NCBI RefSeq assembly: GCF_040270295.1
Contig: NZ_JBELOE010000093.1
Origin: Catenovulum sediminis
GTDB lineage: Bacteria; Pseudomonadota; Gammaproteobacteria; Enterobacterales; Alteromonadaceae
Direction: 5' to 3' (one strand)
DNA: 64,000 nt
The notes beneath the pieces were generated by a model, which searched no databases, was not told the origin of the DNA, and worked only from the letters and a program-made list of their open reading frames with translations. A program made the position numbers and the translations under genes. Positions 38,012 through 46,309 of the stretch are shown piece after piece (the stretch's first letter is position 1; each line of letters starts with the position of its first letter).

Positions 38012-39103
38012 TTACTGAATCAACCAAGTCGTGAGTGTAGTAACAAAACCGTCTGTGAAATTTTTATCCAGATGTTGATACTCATCTCTTAACCCTGTTT
38101 GAGCGGTTTGAAAGTAGTGGTTAGCATTGTTAAACACTCTCAAGTCAAATTGGGCTGCGGATTTTAAAAACGCTATTTCCATCGCATCTTTATTTTGTTC
38201 AATTGTCACTTGCAGATCTTTACCGCCCATTAAAGACAACACAGGAACAGAAAGTTTTGCATAATCCAATGCAGTATCATGATATAAAAATGACGCCAAA
38301 GAAGGCATGCTATAGACATATCTCATTTCGTCATACTGATTTTCAGCTTGCTGCGAAACAGCCCTGTTCGCTTTTTCATGTTGATTCTGATCTTGGCTGG
38401 CGTGATAGCTCAAAATATCAATTGTCGCATTTTTAAAGCGTGATTCTGCCCGTTGTAAATTGCCATTATTGTTAACGGCCCACATCAGTTGATTATGTGC
38501 TGAAACCACCTCTTCAATCTGGTTCTTAGGAACCGCTGCATTTGCGTATTCAAGTCTCAGTTGATACAAAACCAAATCAACTAAAGGCACAGAAGGTGCG
38601 CCCATCAACACGACTTTTGACACGTCTGCATTGCCAACTGCCACATGTGCAGCAACTATCCCGCCTTGACTATGACCCAGTAATACAAACTTGTTGAAAC
38701 CGTACTCTTTAGAATGTTTGAAAAACTGAATAATTGCCAGCACATCGCGGGTATGGTCTTGTAATGTAGCTTTGCTAAACACACCACTGCTACCGCCAAC
38801 GCCGGGGTCGTCAAATCTAAAACTGGGTATCCCGGCAGCCGCAAAATGATGCGCTAACGTTTTAAATACCTTAAATCCATCTAAGGTTTCATCTCTGTCT
38901 TGCGGCCCACTGCCCGTAAGCATGATAACCAATGAAGGTGTCGATTTAACCTCTGGCAACCATAAACTGCCGGCAATAATTTGTTCACCGGAATGCAGTA
39001 TTTCTAATTCCTGCTGCCCATTCTTTGCACCACTATCGGCTGCGAGCGCACTAATCGAAATTGCGTATAAAAGAAGCGATAAAACTTTAAGTATTCTAAA
39101 CAT
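38012..39103 (-). CDS. Exported alpha/beta hydrolase
   Basis: 363 residues with a signal peptide (MFRILKVLSLLLYAISISALA). Nucleophile elbow GHSQGG, oxyanion loop LTGSGPQDRDET, acid Asp in LMGGKDLQVT and His in NANHYFQTA complete the triad. The GSGPQDRDE pattern is that of the bacterial 'BAAT/serine aminopeptidase S33' group of periplasmic hydrolases. The natural substrate is unknown. It is convergent with the LysR gene at 37020. Confidence 0.9.
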   Translation of the reverse strand: MFRILKVLSLLLYAISISALAADSGAKNGQQELEILHSGEQIIAGSLWLPEVKSTPSLVIMLTGSGPQDRDETLDGFKVFKTLAHHFAAAGIPSFRFDDPGVGGSSGVFSKATLQDHTRDVLAIIQFFKHSKEYGFNKFVLLGHSQGGIVAAHVAVGNADVSKVVLMGAPSVPLVDLVLYQLRLEYANAAVPKNQIEEVVSAHNQLMWAVNNNGNLQRAESRFKNATIDILSYHASQDQNQHEKANRAVSQQAENQYDEMRYVYSMPSLASFLYHDTALDYAKLSVPVLSLMGGKDLQVTIEQNKDAMEIAFLKSAAQFDLRVFNNANHYFQTAQTGLRDEYQHLDKNFTDGFVTTLTTWLIQ

Positions 39104-39148
39104 GGCTCGGCCTATTAAATATATTTAATCGATTGTTTTTTGTTGTTT

Positions 39149-40042
39149 TTACTGTTGTTGCGGTATTTGCTTTAGATAACGATCAAACAGCTTCGAGAGC
39201 TGCTGAATAACTGGGTCGTCGATACTCGATTGTCTAATGGTCGCTTGCAGCACAACGGTACGTTTCATACCATGTATAAGTTTAAGCGGCGCGAGCTCAC
39301 CAGCATTTTCAGATCGGTCTAACATCCAACTAGGAAGCCACGCAAAACCAAGTTGTTGCTTGACACAAGTTACTGCTTCAGCAACCGAAGAAACCGTTAA
39401 ACGATTACGGCTCCCTAACCAACCAGAATTAACATTCGTGCGTAATCCACCGTCACGAATAACAATTTGCCGATAATTTTCAAGCTCACTCAGTTGGATA
39501 TTATCTCTTGCAAACAACGGGTGTTGCGGATGCGCGGCAGCAAATAATTCCACTGGATTGTTCCAATGGCCGATATAACCTTTGGGTATCAAACTTGCTA
39601 CACCAACATCAACCGTTCCATCTTCAAGTAGTTCAGCGCAGCGAGACAGCACAGTTTCATACAACTGGATATTTAAATTCGGAAAACAATCTGTCAATTG
39701 ATGCAAAATATCAGTTAATAATAAACGGGGAAACAAAGTATCCACGGCGATATTTAACGTGTGGCCCACCTCAGACTTTTGCGATATCGCATCATGTTCC
39801 AAATTATCCGCCTGCGTGACCAGCTGTCGCGCAGCTGACAATAAACTTTCACCAAATGGCGTAATCACCGCTTTTCGCCCGACCAGTTCAAATAGCGGAC
39901 TACCGACTATTTTTTCCAGTTTTTTAATACTATGGCTAATTGTCGATTGCGTTTTATATAACGCATCTCCAGCTTGCGCAAAGCCACCACAATCATAAAC
40001 GGTAATAAAAGTGCGCCACTGTTCAAGTGATATTTTATGCAT
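39149..40042 (-). CDS. LysR-family transcriptional regulator
   Basis: 297 residues: N-terminal HTH (FAQAGDALYKTQSTISHSIKKLE, read in parts) and effector domain. It is the last gene of a same-strand series (DsbA-like, nitroreductase, YdcZ-like, GNAT), with 11 bases to the GNAT gene, an unusual position for a LysR gene, which is normally divergent. Its target is not evident. Confidence 0.9.
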   Translation of the reverse strand: MHKISLEQWRTFITVYDCGGFAQAGDALYKTQSTISHSIKKLEKIVGSPLFELVGRKAVITPFGESLLSAARQLVTQADNLEHDAISQKSEVGHTLNIAVDTLFPRLLLTDILHQLTDCFPNLNIQLYETVLSRCAELLEDGTVDVGVASLIPKGYIGHWNNPVELFAAAHPQHPLFARDNIQLSELENYRQIVIRDGGLRTNVNSGWLGSRNRLTVSSVAEAVTCVKQQLGFAWLPSWMLDRSENAGELAPLKLIHGMKRTVVLQATIRQSSIDDPVIQQLSKLFDRYLKQIPQQQ

Positions 40043-40053
40043 ATTGCCTCCAT

Positions 40054-40782
40054 TTAAAGCTGCTGATAAACATCAATGCGCCCAGATATGCTAAAACCCA
40101 GTTTTTGGTAGATCCCAAGCCCCATTTCAGAAGCCTGCAAACTGACAAATTCAAACTCATTTCGCTGCGCATAATGTAAAATATGTAACATGATTGACTT
40201 CGCGTAACCGCGTCCGCGATATTGCTCAGGAACCGCCAATTGATAAACGCCCAATGTATCCCCGGTACAATGCAACAATGCAGTCGCCACCTGCCTGTTG
40301 GCAACGCTTAAAAACACCAGTTTCACATCATTATCTTGCACTACTTTTTGTAAAACACCTGTATCAATTGTATAACCAAAGCCAAGGCTACAGAGTTTAG
40401 AAAAGGCGTGGATAAGCTTATCATCATTTGGGGATATACTGGTTAACTCAGTTTTATCACAGTGGGGAAACTGGCGTCCTGTTAAATTTAGATTCATTAA
40501 CTGCAACTGAAAACCTAACGTTAAAGCAGAATTCAAACCTGCTTTACAACCCAAACTAGAGGATAAACCTGTACATGACTGTACTGGGTAAACCACAAGC
40601 TTTTGCGGTCTATCTAACTGCAAGTTGTGTGCCTGAGCAATAGTTTGATTTTCGGCCAATGCATCATGCCAAACCCGGTTTGGCCAGCTATTTGAATACC
40701 AAAACGCCCCTTGTTTGCGGGCACCGTATCGCTGCCACAACGACACCATATTCTGAATATTTTTTTGCGAGGCAAGTTTCAT
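40054..40782 (-). CDS. GNAT-family N-acetyltransferase
   Basis: 242 residues. The C-terminal 110 residues are a GNAT domain: LGVYQLAVPEQYRGRGYAKSIMLHIL is the acetyl-CoA-binding motif A (RGRGYA). The N-terminal 130 residues (WPNRVWHDALAENQ...) match the two-part architecture of proteins that carry a first, degenerate GNAT-like half. It follows the YdcZ-like gene by four bases. Substrate unknown. Confidence 0.85.
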   Translation of the reverse strand: MKLASQKNIQNMVSLWQRYGARKQGAFWYSNSWPNRVWHDALAENQTIAQAHNLQLDRPQKLVVYPVQSCTGLSSSLGCKAGLNSALTLGFQLQLMNLNLTGRQFPHCDKTELTSISPNDDKLIHAFSKLCSLGFGYTIDTGVLQKVVQDNDVKLVFLSVANRQVATALLHCTGDTLGVYQLAVPEQYRGRGYAKSIMLHILHYAQRNEFEFVSLQASEMGLGIYQKLGFSISGRIDVYQQL

Positions 40783-40786
40783 AACA

Positions 40787-41236
40787 TCACCTATTAAGTA
40801 AAACTAAACCAAGAACCATAGCGCCACCGCCCAATATTCTCGAAGGCGTAATAGGCACTTGCGGTAAACCAAACAAACCAAAATGACTCAAGACAACCGC
40901 GGTGAGTAGTTGCCCTGTAAGCGCGACCGACATCATAGAACCCGCTCCCATTTTAGGAATCAGATAGTAAAACAAGCCAACCCCAACCGCGCTCAAGCCC
41001 CCGCCAAACCATAGGTACATCGGAATTGTTTTAACCAAGGGTTTGCCTGGTAAATAAGGATGTGTCGCAAAAAGCACGATCGCCGACACAAAAGCAGCAA
41101 CACTAAAAGCCACAAGCGTTGCCAGCAAAGTATTGCGTAAGATAACGCCCAATTGACTATTAATGCTGGCTTGTAGTGTTATTAAACCGCCAGCAATTAA
41201 TGCGAGTAAAATGTTCACGCTCACATGTCCAAACAA
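40787..41236 (-). CDS. DMT-family membrane protein (DUF606/YdcZ)
   Basis: 149 residues with about five hydrophobic helices and the YdcZ pattern (LITLQASINSQLG early, PITPSRILGGGAMVLGLVLL late). Members act as small multidrug or metabolite transporters, generally as pairs. It overlaps the nitroreductase stop by 16 bases and so is co-translated. Confidence 0.88.
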   Translation of the reverse strand: MFGHVSVNILLALIAGGLITLQASINSQLGVILRNTLLATLVAFSVAAFVSAIVLFATHPYLPGKPLVKTIPMYLWFGGGLSAVGVGLFYYLIPKMGAGSMMSVALTGQLLTAVVLSHFGLFGLPQVPITPSRILGGGAMVLGLVLLNR

Positions 41237-41847
41237 AATTCGGCGCTAGGCACTCTCACCTTTGGATAGTCTGCACTTAAATCAGTATCTGCGCGCTGAC
41301 CCAATGTGCATATAACTGCAGAAGTCAATCCCAAACGAGGCAATTGTAAAACCGCATCAAAACCCGACTTATCAAAACCGGCCATTGGGCATGCATCAAC
41401 GCCTTCTATCGCCGCCACGGTTAACAAATTCCCAAGCGCAATGTGTGCTTGATTTTCTGCCCAGACCTTCAATTCAGCCTGAGTCATAGACAACATTACA
41501 TCTTTAACATGATTGGCAAACCCATTTAATGCGCCAGATGGCAGATCCCGTTGTTGCTCAACCATATTAAAATGTTGATCAAGAAATGCTTCGTTTATCT
41601 CAGTATTTATCGCCAAAACAAAAAGATGAGAACAATCTCTTACTTTCTCTTGTCCAAACGAGTGCTTTAACAACTGATTTCGCGTCTCTCTATTACGGAC
41701 CACCAGCAACCGGTATGGCTGCAAACCATACGCCGATGCGGATAACCGAGTCGCTTCAACCAACTTTTGAATAACAGCAGGTGCAATTTTTTCTGGCGAA
41801 AACTGGCGCACCGCATAGCGCCAGTTAAGAGCTTCAATGATATTCAT
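41221..41847 (-). CDS. Nitroreductase-family NAD(P)H oxidoreductase
   Basis: 208 residues of the FMN-dependent nitroreductase family: RYAVRQFSPEKI (phosphate-binding RxxRxF) near the start, SASAYGLQPYRLLVVRN and a C-terminal MAGFDKSGFDAVLQLP. It likely reduces quinones or nitro compounds with FMN. Its start overlaps the DsbA-like gene by four bases, giving a tight operon. Confidence 0.9.
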   Translation of the reverse strand: MNIIEALNWRYAVRQFSPEKIAPAVIQKLVEATRLSASAYGLQPYRLLVVRNRETRNQLLKHSFGQEKVRDCSHLFVLAINTEINEAFLDQHFNMVEQQRDLPSGALNGFANHVKDVMLSMTQAELKVWAENQAHIALGNLLTVAAIEGVDACPMAGFDKSGFDAVLQLPRLGLTSAVICTLGQRADTDLSADYPKVRVPSAEFCLDM

Positions 41848-42527
41848 AACAATTCCTCCGCTTGTCCAGAAACAGCTTTTTTATCTAATTCAGACTGAAT
41901 TAAAGTGGCAAGTTGTGAATATGAAAGCGACTGAGACACCACATTTTGGCCATTGATTAAAAATGCTGGAATTCGGCTAATACCCCGCTCCTGCGCGCGA
42001 TGTATATCACGTTCAACATCATCCGCGTTTTCCCGCGATAACAATACCTTGTGTATCTGATCAAGCGGCAACTGCAATTGTGTAACTATGTCATCCAAAA
42101 CCTTTGGATCATTAATGTTCTGATTAAAATAAAGATGTGCTTTTTGCACCGCATCAAAAAAATCCCAATGCGCGCACTGTCCACCCGCTTGTCCGCTGAT
42201 TTGTTCACCGACACGCTCAACCGCTTTGGCATATCGGGCAGATAAATAACCAGTCGGATAATCAAAAGCCGCTGCTCTCATGCCCTCAATGTTGATCAAT
42301 TCAGGCGCATCAGCGTAAGCTTTACAATGCTGCCAATGTTGCAGTATTTCGTTTTTTGCAGCATCCAAAGAGCCGAATCGACTGATCATTTCATCGTTAT
42401 TTTTTTGCAATACAAACGAACGATGAATCACTTCAACCGGATAACGCTCGGCAATCGCTCTTAATCTGGGAGACTGTATATAGCACCAGCCACATACAGC
42501 ATCATGGAAAAACTCTATTTGAATCAT
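41844..42527 (-). CDS. DsbA-family (FrnE-like) thiol oxidoreductase
   Basis: 227 residues with no signal peptide, so cytoplasmic. Thioredoxin fold with CGWC (12-15) at the start and RIPAFLINGQNVV as the cis-Pro loop, the pattern of FrnE and 2-hydroxychromene-2-carboxylate isomerase relatives. First gene of the five-gene minus-strand run ending with the LysR gene; the run suggests a stress- or xenobiotic-related role, which is inference. Confidence 0.88.
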   Translation of the reverse strand: MIQIEFFHDAVCGWCYIQSPRLRAIAERYPVEVIHRSFVLQKNNDEMISRFGSLDAAKNEILQHWQHCKAYADAPELINIEGMRAAAFDYPTGYLSARYAKAVERVGEQISGQAGGQCAHWDFFDAVQKAHLYFNQNINDPKVLDDIVTQLQLPLDQIHKVLLSRENADDVERDIHRAQERGISRIPAFLINGQNVVSQSLSYSQLATLIQSELDKKAVSGQAEELL

Positions 42528-42655
42528 GTAAACCTCTATTTGTTTATTAAAACAAATTCAGTTTACGACCTTCATGAGTAGAAAAATAATGATGCTTTTC
42601 GGGGAAAATAATGAAAAATAATCATGTTATTGCGAGGTCAAGCGTGTTAAATCAC

Positions 42656-42874
42656 TTATAAATTCGCTTCTACCATTTCTTTGATGGTACGCGCCTTTAC
42701 AAAATGATCTAACTGATGAAGCTGGATCCACCAAGTGGCGGCTTCCATCAATAACTCCGGGTCATCATTTTTATTGGCAAAAAATGCGTAAAATGAAAGC
42801 CCAACGTTATCGCCTTTAGTTGCGATTTTCTTATTACACACGTCAATAATTTTTGCTCTTAATGCGGGTCTCAT
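42656..42874 (-). CDS. Small protein of unknown function
   Basis: 72 residues, soluble, with a weak ribosome site (TAGGAA 11 bases upstream). It contains a WWIQLHQLDHFVKARTIKEM helix. It follows the DUF6868 gene by 18 bases on the same strand. I do not recognise the family. Confidence 0.6.
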   Translation of the reverse strand: MRPALRAKIIDVCNKKIATKGDNVGLSFYAFFANKNDDPELLMEAATWWIQLHQLDHFVKARTIKEMVEANL

Positions 42875-42892
42875 AATTTAGTTTATTCCTAC

Positions 42893-43141
42893 TTAATAGC
42901 GCATAATTTTTAATGCGATATACGGCGCGACGAAAAAAACCAAAGTTAACACTTTGTAGTGACTTAAAAAAGCGAAATACTTAGCTTCAAGATCTGAGCG
43001 CTCAAGGTTAAACATTTTGCAATGCAAAGAAGATATAGTCCCTTTCATCAACACAAGCAAAAGGGTCGCTAAACTCAAATAAGCGATATTAATCAAAGCA
43101 GCCCAGCCGAATAACTCAGTTAATTGTGCAAGTGTAATCAT
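42893..43141 (-). CDS. DUF6868-like small membrane protein
   Basis: 82 residues with two hydrophobic segments (LFGWAALINIAYLSLATLLLVLM, read in parts, and VLTLVFFVAPYIALKIM). FGW.xxINIxxL and FxFLSHYK fit DUF6868 proteins of marine bacteria. Function unknown. Confidence 0.75.
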   Translation of the reverse strand: MITLAQLTELFGWAALINIAYLSLATLLLVLMKGTISSLHCKMFNLERSDLEAKYFAFLSHYKVLTLVFFVAPYIALKIMRY

Positions 43142-43187
43142 AACAATGCCTTTGTTTGTAAAGTGGAATAAGATTCTAGTTTAGTAC

Positions 43188-44087
43188 TTAGCCAGCTAAT
43201 TGCTCCGCTAAAAAGTCAAAAACAAATCTGATTTTTTTACTCGATTTCAGTTCCTGATGTACCACCAGCCAAGCTTGCGTTTGCCAATCTTGATGTGCGG
43301 GTAAAACGGCTTGAACTTTATCTTCCGCATCGCCTACTTCCTGCAACATCACACCAATCCCCAAACCTTGTTTAGTCAGCTCCCAAAGCACAATATGATT
43401 TTCGCACTTTACCGGAAAGTTCTTTTCGCTAACCGCGAAACCCAGTTTAATCAGCTCTTTTTGATACAGTTCGGCGCCGCCATCTGTGCCACTAAAACCG
43501 ATAAAATCAGCCTGACTCAAACACGCTAAATTAACTGGACCAGCCAAACTACTGATATAGGCAGGCGTGGCATAAAAAGCAAACTTAAAATCACGAATTC
43601 GTTTGGTTATTAAATCTTGCTGGCTCGGCCAAAAGCTTCTGATAGCAATATCGGCTTCTCGCCTTTTTAGATCACTGGCATCATTTGATGCAATAATTTG
43701 AATTTGGATACCGGGCTGAATTTTACGCATTTTAGCCACAATGGCCGGCAGAATAAAAGTTGCAATCGCTTCAGATGCACTAATGCACACCTGGCCTTCC
43801 AAAGATTCTGAACGCCCAGAGGCAGATAGCGAAAATTGATTTGCCGCCTCTCCCATCGTTCGGACAAAATTAAGCAAATCGAGCCCATTTTCGGTTAACA
43901 CCAAACCTTTTCCATGGCGCTCAAATAAAACAATATTCAGCTCATTTTCAAGCGCGGCAACCTGTCGGCTTAAAGTCGGCTGCGATGTATTAAGTGCGCG
44001 AGCGGCTGCAGAGAGTGATCCTTCTTCTGCGGTCACTAAAAATGCTCGGGCATGATTCCAATCAAAATTTACTGAACGCCAATCCAT
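43188..44087 (-). CDS. LysR-family transcriptional regulator
   Basis: 299 residues, N-terminal HTH (EEGSLSAAARALNTSQPTLS) and ligand-binding domain. Divergent from the methyltransferase at 44201 across 113 bases that contain two copies of ATGTATACCT (44094 and 44136), a possible operator pair. Confidence 0.9.
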   Translation of the reverse strand: MDWRSVNFDWNHARAFLVTAEEGSLSAAARALNTSQPTLSRQVAALENELNIVLFERHGKGLVLTENGLDLLNFVRTMGEAANQFSLSASGRSESLEGQVCISASEAIATFILPAIVAKMRKIQPGIQIQIIASNDASDLKRREADIAIRSFWPSQQDLITKRIRDFKFAFYATPAYISSLAGPVNLACLSQADFIGFSGTDGGAELYQKELIKLGFAVSEKNFPVKCENHIVLWELTKQGLGIGVMLQEVGDAEDKVQAVLPAHQDWQTQAWLVVHQELKSSKKIRFVFDFLAEQLAG

Positions 44088-44093
44088 ACAATT

Positions 44094-44145
44094 ATGTATA
44101 CCTTAAATGCAAATTTAGCCAATTAACACTTAAAAATGTATACCT
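44094..44145. promoter_or_regulatory. Two direct copies of ATGTATACCT between LysR gene and methyltransferase
   Basis: The same ten bases start at 44094 and 44136, 42 bases apart (four helical turns), in the divergent region. LysR regulators often contact spaced sites like this; here it is a pattern only. Confidence 0.35.
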
Positions 44146-44200
44146 ATAATAAGGCAACAACAAGTAATTTTCGCAACTGAATGACTGAAGGTTAAAACAG

Positions 44201-44827
44201 ATGACAAGCGCTGCTAAATTTTGGGATCGTATTGCTAATAAATACGCAAAATCGCCTATCGCAAACGAAGAGGCCTACCAACACAAACTGCACAAAACGC
44301 AGAGTTATTTAAACAAAAACATGCAACTGCTTGAAATTGGCTGCGGAACTGGGTCTACCGCCTTACAACACGCGCCTTTTGTAAAGCACCTACGCGCCGT
44401 TGATTTTTCAGAAAAAATGATAGAAATTGCAAAACAAAAAGGCGAGCAAGCGCAAATTAACAATGTAACCTTTGCGGTTTCAACGGCTCAAGCCGAATTA
44501 GCAGGTGCACAAGAATATGACATGATTTTAGCGCTCAGTATCTTGCATTTGCTGCCCAACCGCCAAGCGGTAATTCAGCAAGCATATCAGCGGCTGAAAC
44601 CCGGTGGTTTGTTTGTTACCAGTACAGCCTGCTTGCGAGACGGTTTTGTCTTTTTAATGCCGATATTAAAAATCGGGCGTTTATTAAAACTGCTACCTTA
44701 CGTAGAAATGTTTACCGGCACCACTTTAATAAACGAATTTAAAGGGGCCGGTTTCGAAATTGAATATCAATGGACGCCCGGTAAAAGGCAAGCGACATTT
44801 GTGATTGCCAAAAAACCGGAAATTTAA
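44201..44827 (+). CDS. Class-I SAM-dependent methyltransferase
   Basis: 208 residues. Motif I LLEIGCGTGSTAL, motif II-like DFSEKMIEIAKQKG and the later YDMILALSILHLLPNRQAV are intact; C-terminal hydrophobic stretch PILKIGRLLKLLPYVEMF may bind the substrate. Small-molecule methylation is likely, with substrate unknown. Its stop abuts the convergent lipoprotein gene with no gap. Confidence 0.88.
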   Translation: MTSAAKFWDRIANKYAKSPIANEEAYQHKLHKTQSYLNKNMQLLEIGCGTGSTALQHAPFVKHLRAVDFSEKMIEIAKQKGEQAQINNVTFAVSTAQAELAGAQEYDMILALSILHLLPNRQAVIQQAYQRLKPGGLFVTSTACLRDGFVFLMPILKIGRLLKLLPYVEMFTGTTLINEFKGAGFEIEYQWTPGKRQATFVIAKKPEI

Positions 44828-46219
44828 TTAATGATCGTGATCATGTTCGTCTGCGTGATCATCCTCATGCTCGGCAATGCCTAACCATGTAATAGCTTTA
44901 GGAAGCACATTTAGCTCAAATTCAGACGTAGCATCTGATTCCAAATCTAGTTTTAATACGTGCCGAGCAATGGGATCCGCGATATAAACAAAATGGCCAT
45001 TTTGCGCAACCGTCATGCTAAATGAATGATTATCCGGCATGTCCGCTACATCTTGCTGTGAAATATCAACACGGCGATCGAACGCCCAGTGTTTATGACC
45101 ATCATGCTCCTCTGCCGACAAAATCGTTAGATAACCTAAATTATCCAGAATTAAAAAATGCTCGGCGTCAGCTGAAAATGCATAAGAAACGGGATGTGCA
45201 TCGGTCAACGGCTGCCAGTCAATATCATCCATTTCGTTCTCTTCAGGATTAATTTGCACCAGCAAAGCTTCTCCCCCGCCGTGTTGCGAAGCGACACCAA
45301 TAAAAGAATGTAAATGCTCGTGGCCGTAAATAGTACCGACACGTAAACCATCTAAGCTATCGATATTGGCGATTTTGGCGGAAGTAAATTCACTGCCGTC
45401 TTTTTGTGTAACCAAGACACCGTCACTACAGCCAAATACCTGAACTTCTTCATTTTGTGCGGCGCCATGTAAATCTGGGCAGCTTTCAACAAAAGTATGA
45501 TCTAACTCGTATTCATCATCATGCAAATGAAAAACGCCTACTTGATCAGGTAAAATTTTATTTGCTGACGTGCTCAATGCGTCATCACGGCGAATCGACG
45601 CAAAAACATACTCACCGTTAGGCTCAGCCACGCCGTGCATATTAACTGAATAGCTAAAAGCCGGTAAAGATTGTGTTTGGTTAGCAATATCTGTATCTGA
45701 CAATACCTCTACCGAAGAAACTTCGCCGGTTTCTGAATTACCGTCGTAAAAAACCGCCAGTTTGCCATCGTGTTTCACTAAATGTGTAGGTCGGCTGCCC
45801 ATTAATTTATAAGAAGATAAAGCCGGTGCTTGTTTATAATCGTGCAAATGCTCGCCGTGATCTTCACGCCATAAACCACCATCAATAAACTCAACTTGAT
45901 CCTGACCACGGTGGGTAACAGTTGCATAACGAAAACCGGCAGAATACGACAAAGCGCCGCCTTCAAAGCTGACCGCAATGTTTTGCAGTAATTGATTATT
46001 GTCTAAATCATAAATCGCAACTTCGTTACTATCTGCAACTGAAACCGCTAAACGACCTGCACTTTCAATCAAATATCCATCTGAATGATCATGTCCGTCA
46101 TCCGGATCGGTTTGGATCGGATCTTTTTCAACAATCGTTGTTTCTGAATCACCACAAGCCGACAATAAAAGTGTGCTAATCGCAACTGCGAGCAAATTTA
46201 ATCTATATAATTTCATCAT
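44828..46219 (-). CDS. His-rich periplasmic zinc-binding propeller lipoprotein (AztD-like)
   Basis: 463 residues. Lipobox LLLSAC with Cys at about residue 22; then a His/Asp-rich segment (DDGHDHSDG), a beta-propeller-like body with repeating strand pairs, and a C-terminal HEDDHADEHDHDH tail. AztD of alphaproteobacteria is a periplasmic zinc metallochaperone with a propeller fold and His-rich termini; this protein fits it in plan. It lies downstream of the ZnuD-like receptor, behind the same Zur-like boxes, so it probably captures or delivers zinc after import. AGGA precedes the ATG. Confidence 0.7.
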   Translation of the reverse strand: MMKLYRLNLLAVAISTLLLSACGDSETTIVEKDPIQTDPDDGHDHSDGYLIESAGRLAVSVADSNEVAIYDLDNNQLLQNIAVSFEGGALSYSAGFRYATVTHRGQDQVEFIDGGLWREDHGEHLHDYKQAPALSSYKLMGSRPTHLVKHDGKLAVFYDGNSETGEVSSVEVLSDTDIANQTQSLPAFSYSVNMHGVAEPNGEYVFASIRRDDALSTSANKILPDQVGVFHLHDDEYELDHTFVESCPDLHGAAQNEEVQVFGCSDGVLVTQKDGSEFTSAKIANIDSLDGLRVGTIYGHEHLHSFIGVASQHGGGEALLVQINPEENEMDDIDWQPLTDAHPVSYAFSADAEHFLILDNLGYLTILSAEEHDGHKHWAFDRRVDISQQDVADMPDNHSFSMTVAQNGHFVYIADPIARHVLKLDLESDATSEFELNVLPKAITWLGIAEHEDDHADEHDHDH

Positions 46220-46309
46220 TTGATTCCTGTTTAGCCTAATTTTTCTGACAAATATCTGGAAATTTTTTCATCGTTTTTTAAATACTTTTCCGCGTATTTT
46301 GCGAATACA

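Noticed and set aside
40035..40304. An 89-residue minus-strand frame
   Set aside because: It is a shadow of the GNAT gene in another frame.
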